Source: JACVRW01 sp963820315 (GTDB lineage: Bacteria > Actinomycetota > Thermoleophilia > Solirubrobacterales > Thermoleophilaceae). Taken from it: DNA of 64,000 nucleotides. A program made the translations under genes and the position numbers. The notes under the pieces are model-generated. The model searched no databases. It saw only the letters and a program-made list of their open reading frames with translations, and had not been told where the DNA came from. The DNA lies in contig CAWFZK010000025.1 of NCBI GenBank assembly GCA_963820315.1, forward strand, positions 112,014 through 176,013, in the 5' to 3' direction. This document shows, one piece after another, positions 17,934 through 26,968 of this stretch (the first letter of the stretch is position 1; every line of letters starts with the position of its first letter).

Positions 17934-19210
17934 GCCGCCTGGGCGAGCCCCGGGCTGACGGACTCGAGCGCCGAGCGGAACCTGTCCTCGCTGCCGCCGA
18001 CCCCGGCGGCCGACAGCCGCGCGGGCGCCCAGAGCTCGTTCGCGAGCGTGTTCACGTCCTCGAGCGTCACCGCGTCGAGTGCCGCGAGCAGCTCGTCCAC
18101 GGTCAGGATCGGCACGTCCATGAGCAGCGAGCTGCCCAGCCGGTTCATGCGCGTGAGCGTCGACTCCATCGACAGCACCGTGCGGCCCTTGACGTTCTCG
18201 CGGGCGCGCTCGAGCTCCTCCTCGCTCACGCCCTCGCCCTGGATGCGCTCGAGCTCAGCGCCGATGACCTCGACCGCCGCGCTCACGTTGTCCGGGCGCG
18301 TCCCGACGTAGACGCCCACCTGACCGCTGTCGTAGTAGTGGCTCGCGTAGGAGTAGACGGCGTACGCGAGGCCACGCTTCTCGCGGACCTCCTGGAAGAG
18401 GCGCGACGACGTCGAGCCGCCGAAGATCGTGTCGAGGATGCGCAGCGCGAAGCGGCGGTCGTCCCCGCGCGCGAGGCCTGGCGCGCCGAGACAGAGGTGG
18501 TACTGCTCGGTCTCCTTCTGGTGAAAGCGCAGCTGCGGGCCGCGCTCATGCGGGGCGCCCGGCGCCACGGGCAGCGGTGCGGTGGTGCCGACGGCGGAGT
18601 CGACGAGCGACACGATCCGCTCGTGCTCGAGGTTGCCGGCCGCGGCGACCACGATCCTGCCGGGCACGTAGCGCCCGTCGTGCCAGGCGGCGATCGTCGG
18701 GACCGGCACCGAGCCGATGACCTCCGCACGCCCGATGATCGGGCGGCCGAGCGGGTGCTCGCCGAACATCGCCCCGGCAAGGACGTCGTGGACCTTGTCC
18801 GACGGCTCGTCCTCGTACATCGCAATCTCCTCGATCACGACCTGGCGCTCCGAGTCGATGTCCGGGTAGGCGGGCCGCAGCACCATGTCCTGGAGCACGT
18901 CGAAGGCGCGCTCCAGATGGCCGTCGAGGAAGCGCGAGTGGACGGAGGTCGTCTCCTTGCCGGTGCCGGCGTTGACCTCCGCCCCCATCGCGTCGAACAG
19001 CTCGTCGATCTCGCGCGACGAGAAGCGTTCCGTGCCCTTGAACAGCAGGTGCTCGAGGAAGTGCGAGATTCCAGCCTGCTCCTCGCCCTCGTCGCGGGAG
19101 CCGACCCGCACCCAGAACCCGAGCGCTATGGATCGGACCGAGGGCATCGCCTCGGTCACGACCCGGACGCCCGAGTCGAGGGTGGTGATCTGAGCCGTCT
19201 CCGTGCTCAA
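17930..19210 (-). CDS. M16-family zinc peptidase
   Basis: A 426-residue pitrilysin-type peptidase with the inverted zinc motif HFLEH (His50, Glu53, His54), the downstream Glu in an EEIAMYEDEPSD context, and the second-half R/Y substrate region EVREKRGLAYAVYSYASHY. The family degrades peptides; the pnp-M16-dapB order is common in Gram-positives, where the gene is called ymxG/mlpA-like. A TTG at 19210, four bases after the pnp stop with GAG upstream, is the best start; the open frame further upstream is antisense to the pnp tail and should be ignored. Confidence 0.9.
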   Translation of the reverse strand: MSTETAQITTLDSGVRVVTEAMPSVRSIALGFWVRVGSRDEGEEQAGISHFLEHLLFKGTERFSSREIDELFDAMGAEVNAGTGKETTSVHSRFLDGHLERAFDVLQDMVLRPAYPDIDSERQVVIEEIAMYEDEPSDKVHDVLAGAMFGEHPLGRPIIGRAEVIGSVPVPTIAAWHDGRYVPGRIVVAAAGNLEHERIVSLVDSAVGTTAPLPVAPGAPHERGPQLRFHQKETEQYHLCLGAPGLARGDDRRFALRILDTIFGGSTSSRLFQEVREKRGLAYAVYSYASHYYDSGQVGVYVGTRPDNVSAAVEVIGAELERIQGEGVSEEELERARENVKGRTVLSMESTLTRMNRLGSSLLMDVPILTVDELLAALDAVTLEDVNTLANELWAPARLSAAGVGGSEDRFRSALESVSPGLAQAA

Positions 19211-19214
19211 GCGG

Positions 19215-21488
19215 CTACTCGGAGCGATCGCGGTCGCGGTAGCGCGATCCGCCGCGGTCACGGCCGCCACGGCCGCCGCCATTGTCACGGTCACGCCGGC
19301 CACGGCCGCCGCCGCGATCGCCGCGGCCGCCCTTGTCGCCCGTGCCCATCGACGCGAGCTCCTCCGGGGACTTGTCGGCGATCTCGGGATCGTCCGCGAG
19401 GCGCAGGCCGATGCGGCCGCGCTCGCGATCCACCTCGACGACCTTCACGTTCAGCTCGTCGCCCCGGTTCACGACCTCCTCGACCGTGTTGGGGCGCTGA
19501 CCGGGCGCGATGTTCGAGATGTGCAGCAGGCCGTCGGTGCCCTTGGCGAGCTCGATGAAGGCGCCGAAGGTGGTCGTCTTCACGACCTTGCCGGTGAACT
19601 CGTCGCCGACCTCGACCTCCTTGGTCATCGAGCGGATGCGGTCGGTCAGGGCGTCGCCCTGCTCGCCCGTCTGCGCGTAGATGCGGACGGTGCCGTCGTC
19701 GTCGATGTCGATCTGGGCGTCGAACTCCTCGGACAGCGCCCGGATCGTCTCGCCGCCCTTGCCGATGACCGCGCCGATCTTCTCGGTGTCGATCTGGATC
19801 TGCGAGATCCGCGGCGCGTACGGAGACAGCTCGGCGCGCGGCTCGGGGATGGCGTCGGCCATCTTGCCGAGGATCGTCATGCGGGCGTCCTTGGCCTGGG
19901 CGAGCGCGTCGCGCAGGATGTCGAACGTCACGCCGGTGATCTTGATGTCCATCTGCAGGGCGGTGATGCCGTCGGAGGTGCCGGCGACCTTGAAGTCCAT
20001 GTCGCCGAGGTGATCCTCGACGCCCGCGATGTCGGTGAGGACCACGTAGTCGTCGCCCTCCTTGATCAGGCCCATCGCCACGCCGGCCACCGGCGCCTTG
20101 ATCGGCACGCCGGCGTCCATCAGCGACAGCGTCGAGCCGCAGACCGAGGCCATCGAGCTCGAGCCGTTCGACTCGAGGATGTCCGAGACCACGCGGATCG
20201 TGTACGGAAACTCGTCGATCTTCGGCACCACCGGCACCAGCGCCCGCTCGGCCAGAGCGCCGTGACCGATGTCACGGCGCTTCGGGCCGCGCATGAAGCC
20301 GGCCTCGCCCACCGAGAACGGCGGGAAGTTGTAGTGGTGGAAGTAGTGCTTGGTCTCCTGCAGGCCGAGCGTGTCGAGTCGCATCTCGTCACGGGTCGTG
20401 CCGAGCGCGGCGACGGAGAAGGCCTGCGTCTGACCGCGTGTGAAGATCGCGGAGCCGTGCAGCCGCGGAGCCGCCGGGACCTCGATCCAGATCTCCCGGA
20501 TCTCCTCGGCGGCGCGGCCGTCGGGGCGCTTCTTGTCCACCGCGATGCGGCGGCGGATGATGTCCTTCTCGAGCTTGTCGAAGGCGCGCTGCACCTCGGC
20601 GCGGCGTGCGACCGCGCCATCCTCGTCGAGCTCGGTGCTGGTCCCGAGTGCCTCGAGGACCTCCTCCTCGACGGCCTTGGTGGCGTCCTGGCGCTCGAGC
20701 TTGTCGACCACCTGGGTCGCGGCGTCGAGCGCGGCGCCGAAGCGATCGCGGACCTCAGCGAGGACCGACTCGTCCACCTGCGGCGGAGTCAGCTCGATCT
20801 TGTCCTTGCCGGCCTTGCGGCGCAGCTCGTGCTGGGCCTCGCAGAGGCGCTTGATCTCGGCGTGCGCGATGTCGAGCGCATCGAGGATCTCGGCCTCGGT
20901 GATCTCGTTGGCGCCGGCCTCGACCATCAGGATGGCCTCCTCGGTGCCCGCGACCACGAGGTCGAGCGGGGACTCGAGCAGCCACTCCTCATCGGGGTTC
21001 ACGAGGAAGTTGCCCTCGCCGTCCTGGCCGATGCGAACGGCGCCCACGGGCGCCGGGAAGGGGATGTCGGAGATCATCAGCGCCGCGCTCGCGCCGTTCA
21101 TGGCGAGCATGTCGTACGGGTGGTGATGGTCGATCGACATGGGGATCGAGACCAGCTGGGTCTCGCGGTTCCAGCCCTTCGGGAAGAGCGGGCGCAGGGG
21201 CCGGTCGATCATTCGGGCGGTAAGCGTGGCCTTCTCGCCGGCGCGGCCCTCGCGGCGGAAGAAGCTGCCGGGGATCTTGCCCGCGGCGTACATGCGCTCC
21301 TCCACGTCGACGGTCAGCGGTAGGAAGTCGACGTCGCGGGGGTTACCAGCGGTCGCCGTGCAGAGAACCTTGGTCTCGCCGGCGGTGACGACGACGGAGC
21401 CGCTCGCCTGCCTGGCGAGCTTGCCGGTCTCGAACTCGATCGAGCTTCCGCCCATCTCGAGCGAGACCTGGCTCACATCAACGGTCAT
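19215..21488 (-). CDS. pnp: Polyribonucleotide nucleotidyltransferase
   Basis: PNPase, the phosphorolytic 3'-5' exoribonuclease. The 757-residue protein has two RNase PH domains (FRREGRAGEKATLTARMIDRP; the second with DVVSDILESNGSSSMA-type catalytic block), a KH domain (GAVIGKGGETIRAL), an S1 domain (GDEFTGKVVKTTTFGAFIEL) and a long Arg/Gly/Asp-rich C-terminal tail that probably binds RNA or RNase partners. The ATG has an AAAGGA site. A GC hairpin lies in its short leader. Confidence 0.96.
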   Translation of the reverse strand: MTVDVSQVSLEMGGSSIEFETGKLARQASGSVVVTAGETKVLCTATAGNPRDVDFLPLTVDVEERMYAAGKIPGSFFRREGRAGEKATLTARMIDRPLRPLFPKGWNRETQLVSIPMSIDHHHPYDMLAMNGASAALMISDIPFPAPVGAVRIGQDGEGNFLVNPDEEWLLESPLDLVVAGTEEAILMVEAGANEITEAEILDALDIAHAEIKRLCEAQHELRRKAGKDKIELTPPQVDESVLAEVRDRFGAALDAATQVVDKLERQDATKAVEEEVLEALGTSTELDEDGAVARRAEVQRAFDKLEKDIIRRRIAVDKKRPDGRAAEEIREIWIEVPAAPRLHGSAIFTRGQTQAFSVAALGTTRDEMRLDTLGLQETKHYFHHYNFPPFSVGEAGFMRGPKRRDIGHGALAERALVPVVPKIDEFPYTIRVVSDILESNGSSSMASVCGSTLSLMDAGVPIKAPVAGVAMGLIKEGDDYVVLTDIAGVEDHLGDMDFKVAGTSDGITALQMDIKITGVTFDILRDALAQAKDARMTILGKMADAIPEPRAELSPYAPRISQIQIDTEKIGAVIGKGGETIRALSEEFDAQIDIDDDGTVRIYAQTGEQGDALTDRIRSMTKEVEVGDEFTGKVVKTTTFGAFIELAKGTDGLLHISNIAPGQRPNTVEEVVNRGDELNVKVVEVDRERGRIGLRLADDPEIADKSPEELASMGTGDKGGRGDRGGGRGRRDRDNGGGRGGRDRGGSRYRDRDRSE

Positions 21489-21501
21489 TCTTGTCCTTTC
21501 A

Positions 21502-21520
21502 GCCGCCTCCGGTTGGCGGC
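21502..21520 (-). other. Hairpin in the pnp leader
   Basis: GCCGCC/GGCGGC with a seven-base loop lies 14 bases upstream of the pnp ATG. In other bacteria a leader stem-loop is the target of PNPase autoregulation; here that is inference only. Confidence 0.4.
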
Positions 21521-21613
21521 ATGGCTTTCTTCGTACGTCCTGTTGCGAACCCGGGCAAGGCTAGCAACGCCGCGGTGGAGCCGGACTGCCGTGGACGGCG
21601 ACGGAACCGCTAT

Positions 21614-22186
21614 CTAGGCGGGATTCGTCGCGCCCGCCTGCTGCTCGGCGCCCTCCTCGGAGCGCTCGAAGCGGCCGGACGGCTCGATCTGCTTGTCCGC
21701 CGCCGCGCGCCTCGCGAGCTCGATCGCCGCCGCGGAGCCGCCGACGCCCGCGGCCAGGGCGGCGAGTGCCCAGCCGCTGCCCTTCAGCTCGAGGCCGAGC
21801 GCCTCGTCGACGGCGGGCCGGCCCGGCCCGGCGTCGATCAGCGCGATCACTGCGGCGACCAGCGTCAGGTTGAACTCGTAGCCGCCGGAGGTGTTCCAGA
21901 GGCCCTTGTCGAAGTGGACCTTGCGGATGGCGGTGGCCATCGTGCCGGTCACCATCGCGCCGGCGACGGGCATCAGCGCCCCGGCCGCGAGCAAAGCGCC
22001 GCCGGCCGTCTCGGCGATTCCGGCCGCCAGCGCGTTCTCGCGCGGCGGGTCCATCTCGAGTTTTTCCATCGTGCCGGTCGTGCCCTCGATGCCGGGCCCC
22101 CCGAACCAGCCGAAGAGCTTCTGTGTTCCGTGCCCGATGAAGAGACCGCCGATCGTCGCGCGTGCAAGTACGCGTCCGATGTTCAT
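21614..22186 (-). CDS. DoxX family membrane protein
   Basis: A 190-residue protein beginning NIGRVLARATIGGLFIGHGTQKLFGWFGG, the DoxX signature, with about four membrane spans in the first 150 residues and a charged C-terminal tail. DoxX-type proteins are linked to redox or terminal oxidase functions; the exact role is unknown. The ATG overlaps the stop of the DsbA-like gene (ATGA), and a peroxiredoxin lies one gene further up, so this is a small redox cassette inserted between rpsO and pnp. Confidence 0.85.
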   Translation of the reverse strand: MNIGRVLARATIGGLFIGHGTQKLFGWFGGPGIEGTTGTMEKLEMDPPRENALAAGIAETAGGALLAAGALMPVAGAMVTGTMATAIRKVHFDKGLWNTSGGYEFNLTLVAAVIALIDAGPGRPAVDEALGLELKGSGWALAALAAGVGGSAAAIELARRAAADKQIEPSGRFERSEEGAEQQAGATNPA

Positions 22187-22707
22187 GTCTTGCTGATTCC
22201 CCAGAGCGCCTCGCGAAAACCGTCCCCCGGGATGCCCGGATGGGCGCGGCCGGCGAGGAACTGCGTGGGCGTCGTCGTCACCCCCGCCCGGATGCCGCCG
22301 TTGAAGTCGCGCTCGACGCGCGCCGCGGCCTCCTCGGAGCGGCGATCCGCCTCGAAGCGCTCTAGGTCGAGGCCCAGGCGCCTGGCGCGCTCCCACAGGT
22401 GCGGGTCGTCGAGATGGCCCTGGTCCTCGAGGAGCGAGTCGTGCATCTCCCAGAAGCGGCCCTGCCGGCCGGCGGCGTGCGCCGCGGCCGCGAGCACGCG
22501 GGCGCGCGGGTGCTTCGAGGTGACCGGGAAGTGCCGGAACACGCGCGTGATGTCGAGCCGCTTCAGGACCAGGTGCGCGGCCGCGCAGTAGGGGCACTCG
22601 AGGTCGGCGTATTCGATCACCACCGGCCCACTGCCACGGACGTGGTCGTCCGGGCCGGGCTCAGGCGGGGGAGCGCTGCTCCAGGGCGTCGAAGATGAGG
22701 TTGGCAC
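22183..22707 (-). CDS. DsbA-family thioredoxin-fold protein
   Basis: A cytoplasmic-looking DsbA-like domain with DHVRGSGPVVIEYADLECPYC at the front (active CPYC), a helical insert and the cis-Pro segment GVTTTPTQFLAG. No signal peptide is visible. The start is uncertain: GTG 22707 gives 174 residues but overlaps the peroxiredoxin gene by 47 bases, while GTGs nearer the domain would cut the first strand. It is coupled to doxX by ATGA. The DHVRG-type domain is also found fused to sodium/proton antiporters, but here it is free. Confidence 0.78.
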   Translation of the reverse strand: MPTSSSTPWSSAPPPEPGPDDHVRGSGPVVIEYADLECPYCAAAHLVLKRLDITRVFRHFPVTSKHPRARVLAAAAHAAGRQGRFWEMHDSLLEDQGHLDDPHLWERARRLGLDLERFEADRRSEEAAARVERDFNGGIRAGVTTTPTQFLAGRAHPGIPGDGFREALWGISKT

Positions 22708-23122
22708 CCGGGATCTCGAGCGGCGGGGACTGGTGCGACCAGCTGACGATGCCCTCGGGGTCGACCATGACGAGCGCCCTGCCGGCCACGCCGTGGTCCT
22801 CGACGTACACGCCGTAGGCCCGCGCGACCTCGCCCTTGGGGTGGAAGTCGGAAAGCAGCGGCATCGAGACGCCCGCATGCTGCTGGAAGGCCTTGTGGCA
22901 GAAGGCGCCGTCAACCGAGATGCCGACCAGCGCCGCGCCGCGCTCCTCGATCTGCGGCAGCACCTCCTGGTAGACGTTCAGCTGGTCGGTGCAGACGGGG
23001 CTGAAGTCGGCCGGGTAGAAGACGAGTACGACCGTCCGCCCGCGGAAGTCCGCGAGCGAGACCTTGTTTCCATCCTGGTCCGGCAGCGTGAAGTCCGGCG
23101 CGGCAGAGCCGGGCCCGATCAT
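22661..23122 (-). CDS. Peroxiredoxin (AhpC/TSA, AhpE-like)
   Basis: A 153-residue thioredoxin-fold peroxidase: APDFTLPDQDGN at the N-terminus and peroxidatic Cys44 in FYPADFSPVCTDQL. A second Cys (GAFCHKAF) follows about 30 residues later; the family's Arg lies further on. It reduces hydroperoxides using thiol partners, and the next gene is a DsbA/thioredoxin-like protein that may serve it. The ATG overlaps the rpsO stop (ATGA), so it is cotranscribed with the ribosomal protein gene. Confidence 0.9.
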   Translation of the reverse strand: MIGPGSAAPDFTLPDQDGNKVSLADFRGRTVVLVFYPADFSPVCTDQLNVYQEVLPQIEERGAALVGISVDGAFCHKAFQQHAGVSMPLLSDFHPKGEVARAYGVYVEDHGVAGRALVMVDPEGIVSWSHQSPPLEIPGANLIFDALEQRSPA

Positions 23123-23388
23123 CGCCGGAGGCCGAGCTCCTGGATGAGCGACCGGTAGCGGTCGATGTCCGACTTCTGGAGGTACTTGAGCAGCCGGCGG
23201 CGCTTGCCGACCAGCATCAGCAGCCCGCGCCGCGAGTGATGGTCCTTCTTGTGCTCGCGCAGATGCTCGGTGAGCTCGTTGATGCGCGCGGTCAGCAGCG
23301 CGACCTGGACCTCGGTGGAGCCGGTATCGGCGTCCGCGCGCCCATGCTTGGCGACGATCTCGCGCTTTGCCTCTGCAGTCAGTGACAT
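23119..23388 (-). CDS. rpsO: 30S ribosomal protein S15
   Basis: Complete 89-residue S15 with the conserved GSTEVQVALLTARINELTEHL and KKDHHSRRGLLMLVGKRRRLL helices that bind 16S rRNA and S6/S18. It heads the rpsO-peroxiredoxin-DsbA-doxX-pnp run; rpsO next to pnp is the ancestral order. Confidence 0.97.
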   Translation of the reverse strand: MSLTAEAKREIVAKHGRADADTGSTEVQVALLTARINELTEHLREHKKDHHSRRGLLMLVGKRRRLLKYLQKSDIDRYRSLIQELGLRR

Positions 23389-23398
23389 TCGGCGGAAA

Positions 23399-23425
23399 AC
23401 CGTAGCAGCCGTCAGGCCCTCTCAA
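23399..23425 (-). promoter_or_regulatory. Possible rpsO promoter
   Basis: TACGGT at 23399-23404 (complement) fits a -10 box ten bases before the rpsO ATG; TTGAGA at 23420-23425 (complement) is a -35 candidate but only 15 bases away. It overlaps the end of the upstream gene. Confidence 0.35.
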
Positions 23426-23933
23426 TCAGACAGGCGAGCTCTGTCTGCCACTTGGACCAGTCGGCCTCCCGCGAGGCGTCCGTCAGGTAGTGCTCGACGT
23501 TGGCCTCGTAGGCGGTACCCCGCGGCGTCGCCGAGCTCTCGAGGCTGATGCCCTCGCGCTCGGCCCAGGCACTCAACAGCGAGCGTGCGTCGTCCAGGTC
23601 GGCCACCTCGGCATGCGTGTACGGCCCTTCGTGGAGGTAGGTCAGGTAGCGGCCGCCCGGCAGCGTGCCCGCGTGCACGGGCCCGTCCGCGTCGGGCGCC
23701 TCACCGGTTGGCGCGCCGAACTCGAAGCGCAGTGGCTGACCCTCGGCGGAGAGCTCCAGGTAGCGGATGAAGGGCGGCCCGGCCGGCGCTAGGTCGTGGC
23801 TCCCGAGCCAGCCGAAGAGCTCCGGAAACGAGCGGTCGGCGGCCTGCCGGAACTCGGCCTCGCTCTCTGCCTCGGCGGAGATGCCGGCGTAGTGCTGCTG
23901 CGAGCGCTCTTCGATCTTGGGTTCGTGCTCCAT
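23412..23933 (-). CDS. GyrI-like effector-binding domain protein
   Basis: A 173-residue protein with the GyrI/SOUL-like fold: PKIEERSQQHYAGI at the start, PPFIRYLEL, LPGGRYLTYLHEGPYTHAE in the middle and a C-terminal Glu-rich strand region. Such domains bind small hydrophobic ligands and, in AraC or MerR regulators, act as effector domains; no DNA-binding part is present here. ATG 23933 matches the family N-terminus better than the ATG eleven codons earlier. It is a monocistron upstream of rpsO. Confidence 0.75.
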   Translation of the reverse strand: MEHEPKIEERSQQHYAGISAEAESEAEFRQAADRSFPELFGWLGSHDLAPAGPPFIRYLELSAEGQPLRFEFGAPTGEAPDADGPVHAGTLPGGRYLTYLHEGPYTHAEVADLDDARSLLSAWAEREGISLESSATPRGTAYEANVEHYLTDASREADWSKWQTELACLIERA

Positions 23934-24017
23934 GCCCGTGAGACCGCGGCCGGAGTCGGCTTTCATCGGCGCCCTTGCTCGCCTGGTTCCGGATTGGCCA
24001 CCAGTCGGGCTGTCAAG

Positions 24018-24161
24018 TCAGGAAGCCCGCGCGGCAAACGCGCCGAGAGCAAGCTCGAACGCCTCACGAACCTGGCGCTCGAAGCCAGGCTCGTGGTCGA
24101 GCGGCTGCACGTCATCGAGCGCCCAGGCGCGAAAGTGTGATGCCGGGACGCGGGACGGCAT
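24018..24161 (-). CDS. Small open frame, 47 residues
   Basis: In the roughly 300 bases between the GyrI-like gene and ribF, a minus-strand frame runs from ATG 24161 to TGA 24020-24018. Its C-terminal 25 residues (EPGFERQVREAFELALGAFA) look like a genuine amphipathic helix rather than noise. The start has only a weak GGA in front. It could be a small protein or the end of a lost gene. The rest of this intergenic region shows nothing else firm. Confidence 0.3.
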   Translation of the reverse strand: MPSRVPASHFRAWALDDVQPLDHEPGFERQVREAFELALGAFAARAS

Positions 24162-24267
24162 TTATTCCGGCGGGCTAAAGCGTTCGCTCCTCGAGCGTGG
24201 CCCGATCACCCACACATACGTGGCCAATCCGGCAATGCTCGGCGGATCAGCTCCCCCGGCCGTCGAA

Positions 24268-25167
24268 TTAACCGGCGCCCTCGGCGATCCCGCGCGCCTC
24301 CTCCACATCGGCGTTCATCTGCTCGACCAGCGCCTCCACGGATTCGAAGCGCTTCTCGCCGCGCAGGCGCTCGAGGAAGGCCAGCCGGAGCATCTCTCCG
24401 TAGATGTCGTCGTCGAACCCGATCAGATGCGCCTCGACGAGCAGTCCACGACCCGTCTCGAAGGTCGGCCGCACGCCCACGTTGACCGCGGCCGGGATCC
24501 CCTCGCTCGATCCGGCGACGTAGGCGGTGGCGGCGTAGACGCCGTGCCCGGGGCAGACGTAGGCATCGTCCGGGACGAGGTTCGCGGTCGGCATGCCGAG
24601 CTCGCGGCCGCGCTTGTCGCCGTGCACGACCTCGCCCTCGAACAGGAACGGGCCGCCGAGGAACTCGGCCGCCTCGCGCACCTCGCCGGCCGCCACCAGG
24701 CCGCGGATGTGGCTCGATGAGATCGTCTCGCCCTCGGCCTCGACGAGCGAGACCACGCGCGTCTCGAACTCGTCGTGCTCGGCGAGGAAGCCGGCCGTGC
24801 CCTTCGCACCCTTGCCGAAGCGGAAGTTCTCCCCCACCGACACCTGCTGTGCTCCTAGCCGCGCGATCAGGACGTCCTGGACGAACTCCTCCGCGCTCTG
24901 CTCCGAGAAGCCGCGGTCGAACGGGATGATCACGAGCTCGTCGACCCCGAGCCCGGCTATCAGGTCGCGCTTCACCGGGAACGGGCTGATCAGCTTCGGC
25001 GTCGCCTCGGGGTGGATCACGGCGAGGGGGTGCGGATCGAAGGTCAGCACCGTGCCCGATCCGCGGATCACCTCCCGGTGGCCGCGGTGGACGCCGTCGA
25101 ACGTGCCTATGGCGACGATGCGCGGACCTGAGTCGGGCTCCACCTTCGTTAGATCGACGACCTTCAT
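24268..25167 (-). CDS. ribF: Bifunctional riboflavin kinase/FAD synthetase
   Basis: Makes FMN and FAD. The N-terminal nucleotidyltransferase part has IGTFDGVHRGH and the SSSHIRGLVAAGEV block; the C-terminal kinase part has GDKRGRELGMPTANL and the catalytic-region GVRPTF and EAHLIGFDDDIYG. 299 residues is normal. The ATG overlaps the truB stop (ATGA). It is the last gene of the nusA-infB operon. Confidence 0.95.
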   Translation of the reverse strand: MKVVDLTKVEPDSGPRIVAIGTFDGVHRGHREVIRGSGTVLTFDPHPLAVIHPEATPKLISPFPVKRDLIAGLGVDELVIIPFDRGFSEQSAEEFVQDVLIARLGAQQVSVGENFRFGKGAKGTAGFLAEHDEFETRVVSLVEAEGETISSSHIRGLVAAGEVREAAEFLGGPFLFEGEVVHGDKRGRELGMPTANLVPDDAYVCPGHGVYAATAYVAGSSEGIPAAVNVGVRPTFETGRGLLVEAHLIGFDDDIYGEMLRLAFLERLRGEKRFESVEALVEQMNADVEEARGIAEGAG

Positions 25168-25970
25168 GCAGGCGCGAACACTATGACGGGCTGGACCTCC
25201 CCCGCACGCGGCCTGCCGATCGCGATCAGCTCGCCCTCGTGGGTGAGCCGCAGCTCAGCGGACCCCTCCGCGGCGGCCGGCACGCGACGGCCGTGGCGGA
25301 TCGCCTCTGCCTCCTCCGCGGACAGCTCGCGCCCGGGCAGGAACGCGAGCGCCTCCGCGAGCGGCAGGAGGCGCTCGCCCGCGTCCGCGAGGGCGAACGG
25401 GCCGACCGCCGTGCGCTCGAGCTCATCGCAGTAGGCGTCGCCGAGATCCGAGATCAGCACGCGCACATAGGTGCCGGAGGAGCACTCGATCTCGAAGGCG
25501 GCCCGCTCCCCTTCGTGCCAGAGCAGCTCGGCGCGGTGGACCACGACCGGGCGCGACTCCAGCTCGAACTCCTCGCCCCGGCGCGCCAGCTCGTAGGCGC
25601 GCCGCCCTCCGACGCGCACGGCCGAGTGCGCGGGCGGGCGCTGGAGCTGCTCGCCGATGGGGATCTCCAGCCGCTCAGGCAGGCGCCCGGTGTGCGCGAG
25701 CGCGCCGTCGCGGTCACCCGTGTCCGAGCTCCAGCCGAGCCTGGCCACGGCGCGGTAGGTCTTCGGCAGCTCCATGAGGAAGCGCTGGACACGGGTCGCG
25801 CGGCCGACGAGAACGAGCAGGAGCCCGGTCGCGAACGGGTCGAGCGTGCCGGCGTGGCCGACCTTCGTGCCGCGCGGGAACTCGCGGCGCACGCGCGCGA
25901 CGATGTCGTGCGAGGTCACCCCGGCGGGCTTGTCGAACAGCAGGACGCCGTCAGTCGGCGGCAGAGTCAA
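25164..25970 (-). CDS. truB: tRNA pseudouridine(55) synthase
   Basis: Modifies U55 in the T-loop of tRNAs. GVLLFDKPAGVTS at the front and the catalytic Asp44 in HAGTLDPFATGLL are clear, as are the RPPAHSAVRVGGRRAYELAR and SGTYVRVLISDLG blocks. The C-terminal PUA-like end is short. The TTG at 25970 overlaps the nrnA stop (TTGA); the long frame upstream of it is antisense-type noise within nrnA. Confidence 0.95.
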   Translation of the reverse strand: MTLPPTDGVLLFDKPAGVTSHDIVARVRREFPRGTKVGHAGTLDPFATGLLLVLVGRATRVQRFLMELPKTYRAVARLGWSSDTGDRDGALAHTGRLPERLEIPIGEQLQRPPAHSAVRVGGRRAYELARRGEEFELESRPVVVHRAELLWHEGERAAFEIECSSGTYVRVLISDLGDAYCDELERTAVGPFALADAGERLLPLAEALAFLPGRELSAEEAEAIRHGRRVPAAAEGSAELRLTHEGELIAIGRPRAGEVQPVIVFAPA

Positions 25971-26968
25971 GCATCCGCGGCCGCGAGCTGCTCGCGCACC
26001 TGCTCGCGGAGTCGCTCGACCAGCTCCGCATAGGGAACGGCCGTCGAGAAGCCGGCGGCCTGCGGGTGCCCGCCGCCGCCGAATTCGCGGGCGAGCCGCG
26101 ACACGTCGATGGTGCCGTCCGTGGCGCGCAGGCTCACCTTGCGCATGCCCTCGCGGTCCGCTGAGAGCAGCTCGCGCACGAGCACGGCCACGCGCGTGCC
26201 CTCGACGGCGCGCATGTGGTCGACGACGCCCTCCGAGTCCGTCTCGAGCGCGCCGGTCGCCTCGTAGTCCCCCTTCGTCAGGTGGGCGATCGTCATCGCG
26301 CCGTTGTCGTGGCGCTCGACGCTGGCAAGCGCCCGCTGCAACAGCTGCAGGCGCCGGAACGGGAGGTCCTCCCAGAGGCGCCGGTAGACCTGGTGCGGCT
26401 GCACCCCCGCCTCGATCAGCTCGGCGGCCATGCGGTGCGCCTCGGGCGACGTGTTCTCGTACATGAAGCGCCCGGTGTCGGTCACGAGCCCGACGTAGAG
26501 CGCGTCTGCGATGCCCGGCGTGATCACGACCTCGAGCTCCTTCGAGAGCCGCCACACGATCTCCGCGGTGCAGGAGGCCTCCGGGATGACGAGGTTGACC
26601 GTCCCGAAGCGGGTGTTGTCGTGATGGTGGTCGATGTTGAGGATGTGGAGCCCGTCCTCCTGGAGGAAGTCGACGGGCATGCGATCGATGTTGCCGCAGT
26701 CGAGGAAGACGATCGTGCGCTCGGCGATGTCGGCGGGCGGCGCCCCGACGAGGCCCTCGAAGGAGAAGCCGCGGTACTCCCAGGGCAGTGGGAACTCGTC
26801 CGGTGACATGTACATGAGCGAGTCCTTGCCCAGCTGCTCGAGGATGCGGTGAGTCGCGAGCAGCGAGCCGAGCGCGTCGCCGTCCGGGTTCTCGTGGGTC
26901 GTGAGGAGCAGCTTGTCCGCGTGGCGCAGCTCCTGGAGCACCTGCTCCTGCTCGAGGACGACGGTCAT
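25967..26968 (-). CDS. nrnA: DHH/DHHA1 phosphoesterase (NrnA/RecJ-like)
   Basis: A 333-residue enzyme with the metal-binding motifs ENPDGDALGS, FLDCGNIDR, IDHHHDN (the DHH signature) and LVTDTGRF, and the C-terminal DHHA1 GGGGHPQAAGF. NrnA-type enzymes degrade nanoRNA and dephosphorylate pAp. It occupies the standard slot between rbfA and truB. The end overlaps truB by four bases. Confidence 0.93.
   Translation of the reverse strand: MTVVLEQEQVLQELRHADKLLLTTHENPDGDALGSLLATHRILEQLGKDSLMYMSPDEFPLPWEYRGFSFEGLVGAPPADIAERTIVFLDCGNIDRMPVDFLQEDGLHILNIDHHHDNTRFGTVNLVIPEASCTAEIVWRLSKELEVVITPGIADALYVGLVTDTGRFMYENTSPEAHRMAAELIEAGVQPHQVYRRLWEDLPFRRLQLLQRALASVERHDNGAMTIAHLTKGDYEATGALETDSEGVVDHMRAVEGTRVAVLVRELLSADREGMRKVSLRATDGTIDVSRLAREFGGGGHPQAAGFSTAVPYAELVERLREQVREQLAAADA

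Noticed and set aside
19203..21323. A 706-codon plus-strand frame opposite pnp
   Set aside because: Composition (His/Asp/Leu/Arg runs) is that of the antisense of a high-GC gene, and pnp on the other strand is complete with all domains.
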